Of a DNA stretch of 64,000 nucleotides, positions 34,359 to 47,255 are shown in pieces (within the stretch, counting starts at the first letter, position 1; every line of letters starts with the position of its first letter). Both the position numbers and the translations under genes were made by a program. Source of the stretch: Enterovibrio paralichthyis (GTDB taxonomy: Bacteria > Pseudomonadota > Gammaproteobacteria > Enterobacterales > Vibrionaceae). The stretch is taken from NCBI RefSeq assembly GCF_019209835.1, contig NZ_JAHUTS010000005.1, positions 124,001-188,000 on the forward strand, in the 5' to 3' direction. The notes under the pieces were generated by a model. The model worked only from the letters and a program-made list of their open reading frames with translations, had not been told where the DNA came from and made no database searches.

Positions 34359-34587
34359 GACGTTTTCCTCATATTTCGGTCCGGCCGTCGCGGCCAGACA
34401 TCCTTGGAATTAAGCTCGGCTTGCAGGTACTCAGTGAAATGTAGGGGGTAGCTATCTTTCTCTTTGAAGCCCTGCATGTCGAAGCTGGCATGTTATCACT
34501 TTTTAACCAAATTTTAAATTCCAGCCACGGAATGAAACATTTGATTTATCAGCAAGAAAAGCGCGGGCGCTTCTCTCCATCAGTCCT

Positions 34588-36858
34588 TTAGAACTGGGAC
34601 CCGACTATAAAATAGAACGAATCGAGATCATTTTCTGTACGACCATAGGCGACTATGACCGGCCCCAGCGGAGAATCAACACCAGCAAATATACTGCCTG
34701 CGGTATAAAACGGCACCTCTTTTAACGAAAAATCTGGGTTGTTCCACACTCCACCGTACTCAATGGAAGTACCTAAATAAACAGGAGATTTAAACAGTCC
34801 GAAGTCGTTATCCAGCAGGCGATAGCGGTAAACCAATGCGCCGTAGGCAATGTTATTGGCCCAGAGGGAATCACGCGGGATCCCTGACAGGTTCAGAAAG
34901 CCACCCAGTTCATGAGGTTCAATGGCCACATTGCCGACCCGTGCATTGATGGTGCCGTATTTCCCTTTGCCGTAAACCGTGTGTTTGCCCCAGTTTTTGG
35001 CATAAATACCTTCCACATTCAGCACACTCGCTTCTGATTCTGCCCTGTCACCATTGGAGAAAAGGGTATCGCTGGCAAAGCCCAGCGAAGCATCAAGATA
35101 AGCGCCATAGTTGGGAAAAACGCGGTTATCTAGCGTGTCCAGGGTAAAGGTCACGTATGGCATGCTGCGCTTGTAACGCTGCGAGATGAGCCCGCCCGCC
35201 TGCTCTTCCTCACCGTCAATGTAGCGATAGCCAACTTTAAATTCGCCCCATAGCTCAGGTTGCCAGCCAAAGCCTATGTCACCAATCACTTCACTGTAGC
35301 GGGTTCCCAGCGTAAAGGTGTCCTCACCCAGCAGTGGCTCTTCGGAGCGGAAATACTGGTCACGCTCACGCACTTCCACACCCCCGAGTATCTCGGTAAA
35401 GAACAGTTGGTCGGCACTGAATGGCAGATACAACTCCGCCTGTGCTTTTTTATCGGTACCAAGTTCAAGAATGGTACGCAGCTCAGCGCCATAATCTGAT
35501 AATCCGGTGGAGTTAATACTGACCCCAGCAGAAAAATTGGTACCGGACTGGAAGTTGTCTTCTAGTGCAAAGCGGAAATCAACGAAGTTTGGCCCCCAGC
35601 TTTTCTCCTTCACATTGACCACCAGGGTACGTTCGTCACCCTCGCTTTCGATGTGGTAGCGCACGGTTTCAAACCGGTCCAGCGCATAAAGGTTCTGCAC
35701 TGCTGTCTCAAGCTTGGTCGAGTCCATCACACCGGTTTCCAGTGCCAGGCGCGCTTTAAGAACAGAATCAGAAAAGCTGGTTTCGTTATCAATAACGATA
35801 TGGTCGACATTCAGCATTTCCCCAAACAGCATCAGTCGGCGGCGCTGCTGTTTGGCTTCAATGTATTCCTGATACTCACCTGCGCTGAGTGCCAGCTTAC
35901 TCAGTGTCTGACGATGGGAAAACGCAGCCTGGAAGCCCTTATCGAATGCTTCCGGCATGCGCTCAAACTCGGTGGTTTCCATATTGCCAACCTGGGGCTT
36001 GAGCAGCACATCCTGGTTGGTCATATTGGCAATCTGTTCGTCGGTGCTGTTGCGCACCATATAGTTAACCAGCTGGTTCATGACCTGTAGGTACGAACCA
36101 AGCTCTGCGGCAGGGCTGTAATCGGTACTGATATCGACCGCAATGACAATGTCTGCCCCCATCGCTTTGGCGACGTCGACCGGCATGTTATTAACCGGCC
36201 CACCATCCACCAGATAGCGGCCATCGAGCTCAACCGGTGGCAGTGCGCCTGGCACTGCCATACTCGCCAGCATGGCTTCCGTTAACTGGCCACTGTCGAT
36301 GACAACCGGTTGCAGCCGTTCAATATCGGTTGCGACTGCGCGGTATGGGATCACCATGTCATTGAAAGATTTCAGCGCAGGAAGGTTGCCGGTGGAATCA
36401 CGCAAAATACGGATCATGTTCTGACCCTGTACAATGCCCTGGGGGGTTTTCAGGCTTTTGAAATCAAAGCCGAGGTTAGTGGAGAGATTGTAGCGATCTT
36501 CATGATCTTTATCGCGGATACGGCGGTCGCCGCGGTAAACCCTGTCCTGATAGCCTTCTTTCCAATTGATGGAGCCCATCAGACCATCAATTTCATCCGC
36601 GCTCATACCAATGCTGTACAACCCGCCGACATAAGCCCCCATACTGGTACCGGCAATGTAGTCGACAGGAATACGCATTTCTTCCAGCGCCTTGAGCACG
36701 CCAACGTGCGCCGCCCCTTTCGCACCGCCACCGCCCAGCACCAAGCCAATAGTTGGTCTTTGAGCGCTTTCATCTCCAAACGCTAAAGATGCAGACAGCG
36801 TGGCCGACAACAGTACCGCTGCAGTAACCAACCTGCCCTTTAGAAGCCTAATTAACAT
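34588..36858 (-). CDS. Patatin-like phospholipase with C-terminal outer-membrane barrel (PlpD-like, type Vd)
   Basis: A 756-residue exported protein. A signal peptide (about 1-27) leads into a patatin domain with the oxyanion loop GGGGAKG (residues 42-48), the GTSMG nucleophile elbow (Ser72), and DGGPVNN carrying the catalytic Asp. A POTRA-like region follows (about 345-420), then a BamA/FhaC-type barrel to the end, finishing in FYFIVGSQF with the terminal Phe typical of outer-membrane proteins. This matches the type Vd autotransporter PlpD, whose lipase domain is exposed or released. Substrate is unknown; phospholipid is expected. Divergent from the chemoreceptor gene. Confidence 0.88.
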   Translation of the reverse strand: MLIRLLKGRLVTAAVLLSATLSASLAFGDESAQRPTIGLVLGGGGAKGAAHVGVLKALEEMRIPVDYIAGTSMGAYVGGLYSIGMSADEIDGLMGSINWKEGYQDRVYRGDRRIRDKDHEDRYNLSTNLGFDFKSLKTPQGIVQGQNMIRILRDSTGNLPALKSFNDMVIPYRAVATDIERLQPVVIDSGQLTEAMLASMAVPGALPPVELDGRYLVDGGPVNNMPVDVAKAMGADIVIAVDISTDYSPAAELGSYLQVMNQLVNYMVRNSTDEQIANMTNQDVLLKPQVGNMETTEFERMPEAFDKGFQAAFSHRQTLSKLALSAGEYQEYIEAKQQRRRLMLFGEMLNVDHIVIDNETSFSDSVLKARLALETGVMDSTKLETAVQNLYALDRFETVRYHIESEGDERTLVVNVKEKSWGPNFVDFRFALEDNFQSGTNFSAGVSINSTGLSDYGAELRTILELGTDKKAQAELYLPFSADQLFFTEILGGVEVRERDQYFRSEEPLLGEDTFTLGTRYSEVIGDIGFGWQPELWGEFKVGYRYIDGEEEQAGGLISQRYKRSMPYVTFTLDTLDNRVFPNYGAYLDASLGFASDTLFSNGDRAESEASVLNVEGIYAKNWGKHTVYGKGKYGTINARVGNVAIEPHELGGFLNLSGIPRDSLWANNIAYGALVYRYRLLDNDFGLFKSPVYLGTSIEYGGVWNNPDFSLKEVPFYTAGSIFAGVDSPLGPVIVAYGRTENDLDSFYFIVGSQF

Positions 36859-36938
36859 TTTTTTGCTGCCTTGCAGTTTTAATGTTCCATGAACGCTAAT
36901 AACGACGCCGAAGGATAATCGGCACCACGGAGAAAAGC

Positions 36939-38852
36939 ATGTATTTCACGCGGTTAACTATAAAACAGAAACTCATATTTGCGATGATCTCAACGGTCAT
37001 TACTTCCACGACCCTCGTCAGTTTCCTCAGTCTCACCAAAGCCCATGATATGGTGGAAGCCCGCCTGCTGGAAAACGAACTGCCTCTTCTTCTGAACAAT
37101 ATCCGTGAAGAAGTGGAACAAAGCGTCAACCAACTCGATGCCGCGGCCGAACAACTGGCAAGCATGCCCATGTTGGCAAGTGCAGTTGAGGCAAATGGCG
37201 ATCCAAGAACAAAGTCAGATATCGTTGAAACACTTCGAACACTGAAACAACAATACCTATTAACCGATGCTTCTGTCGCTAACCGTCACAACGGTGACTA
37301 CTGGAACCAAGACGGATTCCTGCGTCAACTCAAACCCGAAGACAGCTCTTGGTTCTTTAAACTGGTCAACAGCGGCAAAGCCCGTACCAACAGCGTCTAC
37401 CGTGAAGACAACGGAGATTTGAAGCTGTTTGTAAACTATCAACAAGTTAATGGCACACTGCTGGCAGGTCTGTCCCGGTCGATGGACAACATGGTGAATT
37501 TCATGAACCAGTTCAAAGTTGAACAAAGTGGCTTTGTGTTTATGGTATCCCGTGACGGACACGTTCAACTGCACCGCAATCCACGCCACATGGGCAGCAG
37601 TAACATCGCGCAAATGTATCAGGGGAATGTTCGTGAACTGTTAATTAAGCGTGACTTTAACCTGGTTTCCAGTACCACCGGTGAGCGAGCTGTCCTGTTG
37701 GCTTCCAGCTACATTCCATCATTGGACTGGTTTGTGGTCGCCGAAGTACCAACTGCAGAGGTCTATAACGAACTAACCGGTACCGCCCAGCAAATCATTT
37801 TGTTGTCTGTTCTGGTATGTGCCCTGATTGCGGTGGCAGCGGTTTTCCTAGCGTCAACCATCACCCGTCCTATTTCTGATCTTGCCAAAGTCTTCCGAGA
37901 CATTGGTGAAGGAGAAGGCGATCTCCGTCAGCGCCTCGAAGTCAAAGGGAACGATGAGATTGGCCAACTGGCTCAGGGGTTCAACGGCTTTGTCAGCAAA
38001 ATTCACCAAGTGGTCGGTGATGTGGCTGCCACCAGCCAGTCACTGAACAATTCGGCTTCTGTCGTCGCCGAGCAAGCCCAGATGACCCAAACTCAAAGCC
38101 AAAGTCAGCGTGACCGTACAATGCTTGTGGTCACCGCTATCAATGAGATGGGCGCTACCGTGAACGAGATTGCGGCCAATGCCGCCCATGCAGCCGATTC
38201 TGCCAACAATGCAGCCAATGAAACGGCGACCGGGCAAAATGTGGTGATGTCCGCGCAGGAAAGCATCCAACAGCTGGCGGCTGACATGGACAACATGGCA
38301 GAGGTGATCCGAAAACTCGCAGGCAATACCCAGCAGATCGGCAGTATTCTGGATGTGATTCGTGGCGTGTCAGAGCAAACCAACCTCTTGGCACTGAATG
38401 CAGCAATCGAAGCGGCACGTGCCGGTGAACAGGGTCGTGGTTTTGCGGTAGTTGCCGATGAAGTGAGAAGCCTTGCCAGCCGCACGGCAGAGTCCACCAA
38501 TGAAATCCAGACCATGATTGATGACCTTCAGAAAGAAGCCCAGTTTGCGGTCGAAGCAATGGAAAACAGTCAGCACCTGACGTCGCAAGGTGCAGATGCT
38601 TCCCAGAATGCCGCATCTGCCCTAATGCAAATTAACGAGCAGATCGTGCTGATTTCAGACATCAATACTCAGGTTGCCACCGCAACAGAAGAGCAGTCGA
38701 CGGTCGTGGCAGATATCAACCGCAATATTGAAGACATCAACGTCACCACCCAGCAAACGGCGGATACGGCCGATAACATGGCACGTGCCAGTGATGAACT
38801 GCGCGAGCTTTCGCACCGTCTGGATGATTTGGTGAGACGCTTTAAACTGTAA
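36939..38852 (+). CDS. Methyl-accepting chemotaxis protein
   Basis: A 637-residue chemoreceptor: one membrane segment near 11-31, a periplasmic sensing region of about 250 residues probably of Cache type (the ligand is unknown), a second membrane segment near 285-308, HAMP to about 360, and a long methylation/signalling coiled coil. The hairpin-tip signature EQTNLLALNAAIEAARAGEQ is intact and there is no CheR/CheB tethering pentapeptide. ATG at 36939 with CGGAG upstream. Convergent with a second receptor gene. Confidence 0.93.
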   Translation: MYFTRLTIKQKLIFAMISTVITSTTLVSFLSLTKAHDMVEARLLENELPLLLNNIREEVEQSVNQLDAAAEQLASMPMLASAVEANGDPRTKSDIVETLRTLKQQYLLTDASVANRHNGDYWNQDGFLRQLKPEDSSWFFKLVNSGKARTNSVYREDNGDLKLFVNYQQVNGTLLAGLSRSMDNMVNFMNQFKVEQSGFVFMVSRDGHVQLHRNPRHMGSSNIAQMYQGNVRELLIKRDFNLVSSTTGERAVLLASSYIPSLDWFVVAEVPTAEVYNELTGTAQQIILLSVLVCALIAVAAVFLASTITRPISDLAKVFRDIGEGEGDLRQRLEVKGNDEIGQLAQGFNGFVSKIHQVVGDVAATSQSLNNSASVVAEQAQMTQTQSQSQRDRTMLVVTAINEMGATVNEIAANAAHAADSANNAANETATGQNVVMSAQESIQQLAADMDNMAEVIRKLAGNTQQIGSILDVIRGVSEQTNLLALNAAIEAARAGEQGRGFAVVADEVRSLASRTAESTNEIQTMIDDLQKEAQFAVEAMENSQHLTSQGADASQNAASALMQINEQIVLISDINTQVATATEEQSTVVADINRNIEDINVTTQQTADTADNMARASDELRELSHRLDDLVRRFKL

Positions 38853-38868
38853 TCCCTCACCTGAAAGC

Positions 38869-38897
38869 AAAAGCGACGCAATTTTTGCGTCGCTTTT
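38869..38897. terminator. Bidirectional terminator between chemoreceptor genes
   Basis: AAAAGCGACGCAA and TTGCGTCGCTTTT form a 13-bp perfect stem with a 3-nt loop. Confidence 0.92.
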
Positions 38898-38915
38898 CTC
38901 TCAAGTTAGTGCCTG

Positions 38916-40559
38916 TCAGACCCGGAAAGTGCCGACCACTGCATCAAGCTGACGACTTTTCTGCGCCAGTTCATGACAGATACCCTCAACTTGCTCCAAA
39001 TTGTCATGCACGCGTTTACCGTATTCCACGATGCCATGCACATTGCGGTTCACGTCTTCTGACACAGTTCTTTGCTGTAAGGACGCTGTTGCGACCTGGC
39101 TGTTCTGGTCATTGATGGTCAGGATCATGCCGGAGACCGTATCCAGATATTCTGACGTCTGCTGGATCTGGTTGACCGTTTCATGGCTGGCCTCGCCACT
39201 TTCATTCATCGCCTGAACCGCGTTTTGCGTCCCGCTTTCTAAACGCTCGATCATCTCGCGAATTTCTTCCGTGCTCTGCTGGGTTTTGTTAGCCAATACA
39301 CGCACTTCATCTGCAACAACAGCAAAGCCACGTCCCTGCTCTCCTGCCCTTGCAGCTTCAATCGCCGCATTCAGTGCCAACAGGTTGGTCTGCTCTGCAA
39401 TCCCGCGGATCACATCGACGATGGACGCAATGCTGTCGACATCGTTGTCCAACGTACCAATCATCTCCTGCGACTGCTCAATCTGGCTGCGCAAGGAGGC
39501 CATGGCGTTTACGGTAGCTGCCAGGCTTTCCTGCGCGGCTGTCACTTCCTGCGTTGCAGTGTGGGTTGCATCAGCTGCGTCTGCGGCGTTCTGGCTAATC
39601 TGCGTGCTGCTCGCACTCATCTCCTGCACTGCGGCGGCAATCATGTCACTTTCACGTTGCTGGCTTTCTGTTTCAGTCACGCTGTTACGGATAGCACTTT
39701 CAATCTGTTCCGTTTGGGAGCGCAGCAAGTTCGAGGCCTCGATGACTTCTTTCATACTGTCCTGGATTTTTGCTACAAAATGGTTGAAAGCATCGCCCAG
39801 CTGGCCAATTTCATCCTGAGATTGCACAGAGAGTCTTTGCGTCAGATCGCCATCACCAGATGCGATATTTTTCAATGCTTCCAGCATTTCATTGACCGGT
39901 TTCATCAACATACGTGAAAGGATTATTCCTCCCAGCAACGCCAGAATGAGGGCGACTATCGTCCCACCAAGGATCAGGCGTTCAGCATTGGCCGTTGACT
40001 CAACGATTTCGCTAGAGACTCTTTTAGTTGCCGCCTCAATGGCTTTTTCAAGCACTTTGATATCTTTACGGATGTCAGAAAAATCACGGGATAACGCCGG
40101 GTGTTTTTCTTCATACAAGGCATTGGCATTGGATGGCACCTTAATGATGGCTTCCAGCTCGCTCAACCAACGCTCGGTTTTCAGAGTTATCCGGTTAAGA
40201 TCCGCCTGTAGCGATACGTCAACAATGCCCGTATCAATCAGTGATTGAAACGACTGTATGCGTTTTACCGCTTTAGGGGCATTGTCATAGAACTCAAACT
40301 GCTGTGCTTCAACAGTCTGGGGATTGACTCCCCTTGCCAACAAGCCCTCCAGACTGCCCAGAGATTGGTAAAGGTCTCTGTAAGCATCTTCAATGTCGGT
40401 GAATGTCGGCTGAAGTTGTTCGTTGAGTTCTTCATTCAGCGCGATTTGTCGCTCAAAAGTTTGATATGAAGCAGCAAGAACGCAGGTAAAAACAGTGCTG
40501 ACAAACACAAGCGGAATAAATAGCTTGGTTTTAAAAGAAAGCTGGCTAAACGCAAACAT
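38916..40559 (-). CDS. Methyl-accepting chemotaxis protein
   Basis: A 547-residue chemoreceptor with membrane segments near 12-32 and 190-212, a short helical periplasmic domain rich in polar heptads (four-helix-bundle type), HAMP and signalling domains with the EQTNLLALNAAIEAARAGEQ tip. It is not a duplicate of the neighbouring receptor: sensing domains and lengths differ. The ATG at 40559, with TTGAGG upstream, is chosen; the 35 extra upstream codons do not look like a receptor N-terminus. Ligand unknown. Confidence 0.92.
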   Translation of the reverse strand: MFAFSQLSFKTKLFIPLVFVSTVFTCVLAASYQTFERQIALNEELNEQLQPTFTDIEDAYRDLYQSLGSLEGLLARGVNPQTVEAQQFEFYDNAPKAVKRIQSFQSLIDTGIVDVSLQADLNRITLKTERWLSELEAIIKVPSNANALYEEKHPALSRDFSDIRKDIKVLEKAIEAATKRVSSEIVESTANAERLILGGTIVALILALLGGIILSRMLMKPVNEMLEALKNIASGDGDLTQRLSVQSQDEIGQLGDAFNHFVAKIQDSMKEVIEASNLLRSQTEQIESAIRNSVTETESQQRESDMIAAAVQEMSASSTQISQNAADAADATHTATQEVTAAQESLAATVNAMASLRSQIEQSQEMIGTLDNDVDSIASIVDVIRGIAEQTNLLALNAAIEAARAGEQGRGFAVVADEVRVLANKTQQSTEEIREMIERLESGTQNAVQAMNESGEASHETVNQIQQTSEYLDTVSGMILTINDQNSQVATASLQQRTVSEDVNRNVHGIVEYGKRVHDNLEQVEGICHELAQKSRQLDAVVGTFRV

Positions 40560-40868
40560 GGAAACCTCAAGGTGCAAAAACGATTGATAGATGTTGTTGA
40601 AAAAGCAAAGAGGAAGAGAACGAGGCAGTGTTGGCCACAGATCCTCATCAAAATAGGGCGCCAAAGGCTTAAGCTAAATCAGACAAACACATGATCAATG
40701 TCTGCAATATTATGTGTTAGTTCAATTTTACAGAATATTATCAAACACTTCTTTGACCCAACCGAAATAAAAATACAACGACCGCTAAAAATGGAAGGCG
40801 GGTTCAGAAAAGTACAATTCACCTGATCAAATAGTGAGACACAAAGTCTAAGCCATTGATTGATGGAA
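40560..40868. other. AT-rich gap upstream of chemoreceptor gene
   Basis: About 310 bp between the chemoreceptor start and the lpd terminator. It presumably holds the receptor promoter, but I see no convincing -35/-10 pair, no RNA gene and no conserved small frame. Confidence 0.5.
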
Positions 40869-40869
40869 A

Positions 40870-40901
40870 CAAAAAAAGCGCCTCCGAAGAGACGCTTTTT
40901 G
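40870..40901 (-). terminator. Terminator after lpd
   Basis: AAAAAGCGCCTC and GAGACGCTTTTT pair around CGAA with one mismatch; on the minus strand it ends in a T-run, 20 bp after the lpd stop. Confidence 0.85.
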
Positions 40902-40921
40902 GTGTCAGTGAGTGTCAGAAA

Positions 40922-42352
40922 TTACTTTTTCTTTTTCACTGCTTTCGCGTTTGGCAGGTCAGTCACTGTACCTTCAAACACTTCTGCTGCCAGACCTACA
41001 GATTCGTGCAGGGTTGGGTGCGCGTGGATGGTCAATGCGATGTCTTCTGCATCACAGCCCATCTCAATCGCCAGACCGATTTCACCCAGCAGCTCACCGC
41101 CGTTGGTGCCGACAATCGCACCACCGATCACACGGTGAGTGTCTTTGTCGAAGATCATCTTGGTCATACCGTCTGAACAGTCAGACGCGATAGCACGGCC
41201 AGATGCCGCCCATGGGAAGGTCGCAACTTCGTAGTTGATGCCTTGCGCTTTCGCTTCTTTCTCAGTCAGACCAACCCAAGCCACTTCTGGCTCAGTGTAA
41301 GCAATTGATGGGATCACTTTCGGGTCGAAGTAGTGCTTCTTACCTGCGATAACTTCCGCCGCTACGTGACCTTCGTGAACACCTTTGTGTGCCAGCATTG
41401 GCTGACCTACGATGTCACCGATCGCGTAAACGTGAGGGATGTTGGTGCGCATTTGCTTATCAACATTGATAAAGCCACGCTCATCCACTTCAACGCCTGC
41501 TTTTTCAGCGTCGATCAGTTTACCGTTTGGTACACGACCGATAGCAACCAGCACTGCATCGTAACGCTCAGGACCTGCAGGCGCTTTCTTGCCTTCCATG
41601 GTCACGTAGATGCCGTCTTCCTTCGCTTCAACCGCAGTCACTTTGGTTTCCAGCATCAGGTTGAACTTCTTGCTGATACGCTTGGTGAAGACTTTAACGA
41701 TGTCTTTGTCAGCCGCAGGGATAACCTGGTCAAACATTTCAACAACGTCAATCTGAGAACCCAGCGCGTGGTAAACCGTACCCATTTCAAGGCCGATGAT
41801 ACCGCCACCCATAACCAACATTTTCTTAGGAACTTCGTTCAGTTCCAGTGCGTCGGTTGAGTCCCAGATACGTGGATCTTCGTGCGGGATAAATGGCAGC
41901 TCGATTGGACGAGAGCCCGCAGCGATGATCGCGTTGTCAAAGTTGATAGTCGTCGCGCCGTCTGCACCTTCCACCACGATAGTGTTAGGGCCGGTGAACT
42001 TACCGTAGCCGTTAACCACGTTAACTTTACGCATCTTAGCCATGCCGCCAAGACCGCCAGTCAGTTGGGTAACAACTTTCTCTTTCCACAGACGGATTTT
42101 AGTGATGTCGGTCGTTGGCTCGCCAAATACCACACCGTGTTCTGCCATCGCTTTCGCTTCTTCGATGACTTTCGCTACGTGAAGCAGTGCTTTCGATGGG
42201 ATACAACCCACGTTCAGACACACACCACCCAGCGTGCTGTATTTTTCTACCAGAACAGTGTCCAGACCCAAGTCCGCACAGCGAAACGCCGCTGAATAGC
42301 CTGCAGGACCCGAACCCAGTACAACGACTTGGGCTTTGATTTCTTTACTCAT
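40922..42352 (-). CDS. lpd: Dihydrolipoyl dehydrogenase (E3)
   Basis: A 476-residue flavoprotein that reoxidises lipoyl groups of pyruvate and 2-oxoglutarate dehydrogenases. FAD-binding GSGPAGYSAA, redox disulfide GGVCLNVGCIPSK, NAD-binding GGGIIGLEMG and the C-terminal catalytic HAHPTLHES are intact. It lies 207 bp after aceF, a gap long enough to hold its own promoter, and a degenerate PdhR-like sequence occurs in that gap at 42441-42456. Confidence 0.97.
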   Translation of the reverse strand: MSKEIKAQVVVLGSGPAGYSAAFRCADLGLDTVLVEKYSTLGGVCLNVGCIPSKALLHVAKVIEEAKAMAEHGVVFGEPTTDITKIRLWKEKVVTQLTGGLGGMAKMRKVNVVNGYGKFTGPNTIVVEGADGATTINFDNAIIAAGSRPIELPFIPHEDPRIWDSTDALELNEVPKKMLVMGGGIIGLEMGTVYHALGSQIDVVEMFDQVIPAADKDIVKVFTKRISKKFNLMLETKVTAVEAKEDGIYVTMEGKKAPAGPERYDAVLVAIGRVPNGKLIDAEKAGVEVDERGFINVDKQMRTNIPHVYAIGDIVGQPMLAHKGVHEGHVAAEVIAGKKHYFDPKVIPSIAYTEPEVAWVGLTEKEAKAQGINYEVATFPWAASGRAIASDCSDGMTKMIFDKDTHRVIGGAIVGTNGGELLGEIGLAIEMGCDAEDIALTIHAHPTLHESVGLAAEVFEGTVTDLPNAKAVKKKK

Positions 42353-42559
42353 TCTGACCTCGTTGTAGTCTTATATCCCTGACTAAGAGTTTTTTATCAT
42401 GGACCATTTTGTTTCACTGCGCAGTACATCTGCAGCTTAATGTTTGGTCTGACATTTTACAGCTGTGTTAACAGCCTGAAAAATAAAAACCCATAGCCTG
42501 TGAGCTGTACATCAAATCAGCGCCCACCATATGCAGGTGAACGCTGGTCGGGTATAGCC

Positions 42560-44479
42560 TTACAGTACCAGACGGCGAATGTCTGACAGACACTCGTTCA
42601 GGTATGTGATGAAGCGTGCACCGTCTGCACCGTCGATCACGCGGTGATCGTAAGACAGTGACAGAGGCAGTTGCAGGCGAGGAGCGAACTCTTTGCCGTT
42701 CCAAACTGGCTTCATTTCAGACTTAGACACACCCAGGATTGCCACTTCCGGCGCGTTTACGATTGGTGTAAACGCAGTACCGCCGATGCCACCCAGGCTA
42801 GAGATAGTGAAACAGCCGCCTTGCATGTCAGCTGCAGTCAGCTTACCGCCACGTGCTTTCTTCGATACTTCAGCCAGCTCAGCAGACAGCTCGTAAATGC
42901 CTTTCTTGTTCACGTCTTTGAAGACAGGAACAACCAGGCCATTTGGCGTGTCTACCGCGATGCCCACGTTCACGAATTTCTTCAGGATCAGGCTCTCACC
43001 GTCTTCAGACAGAGAAGAGTTGAACGTTGGGAAAGCTTCCAGCGCTTTAGCAACAGCTTTCATGATGAACACCAGTGGGGTGATCTTCATGCCAGAGTCA
43101 CGTTTCGCTTCGATAGCATTTTGTTCTTTACGGAATGCTTCCAGCTCAGTGATGTCAGCGTTATCCCACTGGGTCACGTGCGGGATCATTACCCAGTTAC
43201 GGTGCAGGTTCGCGCCAGAAATCTTCTTGATGCGAGACAGAGGTTGAACCTCAGTTTCACCGAACTTGCTGAAATCAACTTTCGGCCATGGCAGAAGACC
43301 CAGTGCTGCGCCGTCGCCTTTACCTGAAGCTGCCGCTGCTGCGCCAGATTCCAGACGTTTCAGCGCGTCTTTCACGTACGCTTGAACGTCTTCTTTCAAG
43401 ATGCGGTTCTTACGGCCAGAACCTTTCACTTTTGCCAGGTTCACACCGAATTCGCGAGCGATACGGCGAACAACTGGAGATGCGTGTGCGTACTCGTGGT
43501 TTTCCACGAACTCGCCCGCTGCTGCAGGAGCCGCCTGTGCTGCTGGTGCTGCCGCTGGAGCCACTGCCGGAGCAGATGCTGCTGGCGCTGCCGCAGGAGC
43601 CGGAGCTGCGCCCGCCACCTCGAATACCATGATCAGAGAGCCGGTAGACACTTTGTCGCCTGCCGCTACTTTGATTTCTTTCAGCACGCCTGCGAATGGT
43701 GCAGGAACTTCCATAGAAGCCTTGTCACCTTCAACAGTGATCAGTGACTGCTCTTCTTCGATGCTGTCGCCAACCGCTACCATGATTTCAGTCACTTCGA
43801 CTTCGTCACCGCCGATATCCGGTACGTGAACTTCTTTCGTTCCGCCCGCTACCGGTGCTGCTGCAGGTGCTTCAACTGGAGCTGCTGCCGCTACTGGTGC
43901 TGCGCCTGAACCTGCTGTTTCGAAGACCATGATCAGAGAGCCGGTAGATACTTTGTCGCCTGCTGCTACTTTGATTTCTTTCAGAACACCTGCGAAAGGT
44001 GCTGGTACTTCCATTGATGCTTTGTCGCCTTCAACAGTGATCAGAGATTGCTCTTCTTCAATGCTGTCGCCAACCGCTACCATGATTTCAGTGACTTCGA
44101 CTTCGTCGCCACCGATATCTGGTACAAATACTTCTTTCTGCTCTGTCGCACTAGATTGCGCCGCTGCTGCTGGAGCTGGAGCTGCTGCTGGAGCTGCTTC
44201 CGCTGCAGGAGCAGGTGCAGCTTGCGCTGCACCCTCGGCCGGAGCGCCGGCCGCTTCGAAAATCATGATCAGAGAACCGGTAGAAACCTTGTCGCCAGTC
44301 GCGATTTTGATTTCTTTTACGATACCAGCCTGTGATGCAGGTACTTCCATCGACGCCTTGTCACCTTCAACGGTGATCAGCGACTGATCTTCTTCAACTT
44401 TGTCACCAACGCTAACGAGGATCTCAGTAACTTCAACCTCATCGGCACCGATGTCTGGTACGTTAATTTCGATTGCCAT
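42560..44479 (-). CDS. aceF: Pyruvate dehydrogenase E2, dihydrolipoamide acetyltransferase
   Basis: A 639-residue E2 with three N-terminal lipoyl domains, each with a GDKASMEVP lipoylation site, joined by Ala/Pro-rich linkers; a peripheral-subunit-binding domain (ASPVVRRIAREFGVNLAKV) near residue 330; and a catalytic domain ending in the HRVIDGADG motif. The second and third lipoyl domains are nearly identical in protein sequence (two differences seen over about 75 residues) while their DNA differs at silent sites. Follows aceE by 13 bp. Confidence 0.97.
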   Translation of the reverse strand: MAIEINVPDIGADEVEVTEILVSVGDKVEEDQSLITVEGDKASMEVPASQAGIVKEIKIATGDKVSTGSLIMIFEAAGAPAEGAAQAAPAPAAEAAPAAAPAPAAAAQSSATEQKEVFVPDIGGDEVEVTEIMVAVGDSIEEEQSLITVEGDKASMEVPAPFAGVLKEIKVAAGDKVSTGSLIMVFETAGSGAAPVAAAAPVEAPAAAPVAGGTKEVHVPDIGGDEVEVTEIMVAVGDSIEEEQSLITVEGDKASMEVPAPFAGVLKEIKVAAGDKVSTGSLIMVFEVAGAAPAPAAAPAASAPAVAPAAAPAAQAAPAAAGEFVENHEYAHASPVVRRIAREFGVNLAKVKGSGRKNRILKEDVQAYVKDALKRLESGAAAAASGKGDGAALGLLPWPKVDFSKFGETEVQPLSRIKKISGANLHRNWVMIPHVTQWDNADITELEAFRKEQNAIEAKRDSGMKITPLVFIMKAVAKALEAFPTFNSSLSEDGESLILKKFVNVGIAVDTPNGLVVPVFKDVNKKGIYELSAELAEVSKKARGGKLTAADMQGGCFTISSLGGIGGTAFTPIVNAPEVAILGVSKSEMKPVWNGKEFAPRLQLPLSLSYDHRVIDGADGARFITYLNECLSDIRRLVL

Positions 44480-44492
44480 TGATATATGCCTC

Positions 44493-47159
<2,667 letters not shown>

Positions 47160-47227
47160 GGCGATCTATCCTTTCGTTGATTGACTTGTACAAAACTAAT
47201 GTTGTCGCAGTTGAAAAAACGGCTCCT

Positions 47228-47247
47228 GACAACTCCGCGAAGCTGTC
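47228..47247 (-). repeat. Small hairpin in the pdhR-aceE gap
   Basis: On the minus strand GACAGCT pairs with AGTTGTC (one G-T wobble) around a 6-nt loop; a six-T run follows about 8 nt later. It may modulate readthrough from pdhR into aceE. Weak evidence. Confidence 0.3.
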
Positions 47248-47255
47248 GGGATCCG

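Noticed and set aside
36939..40559. Recent duplication of the two chemoreceptor genes
   Set aside because: Only the signalling tip is shared, as in all receptors; sensing domains and lengths differ.
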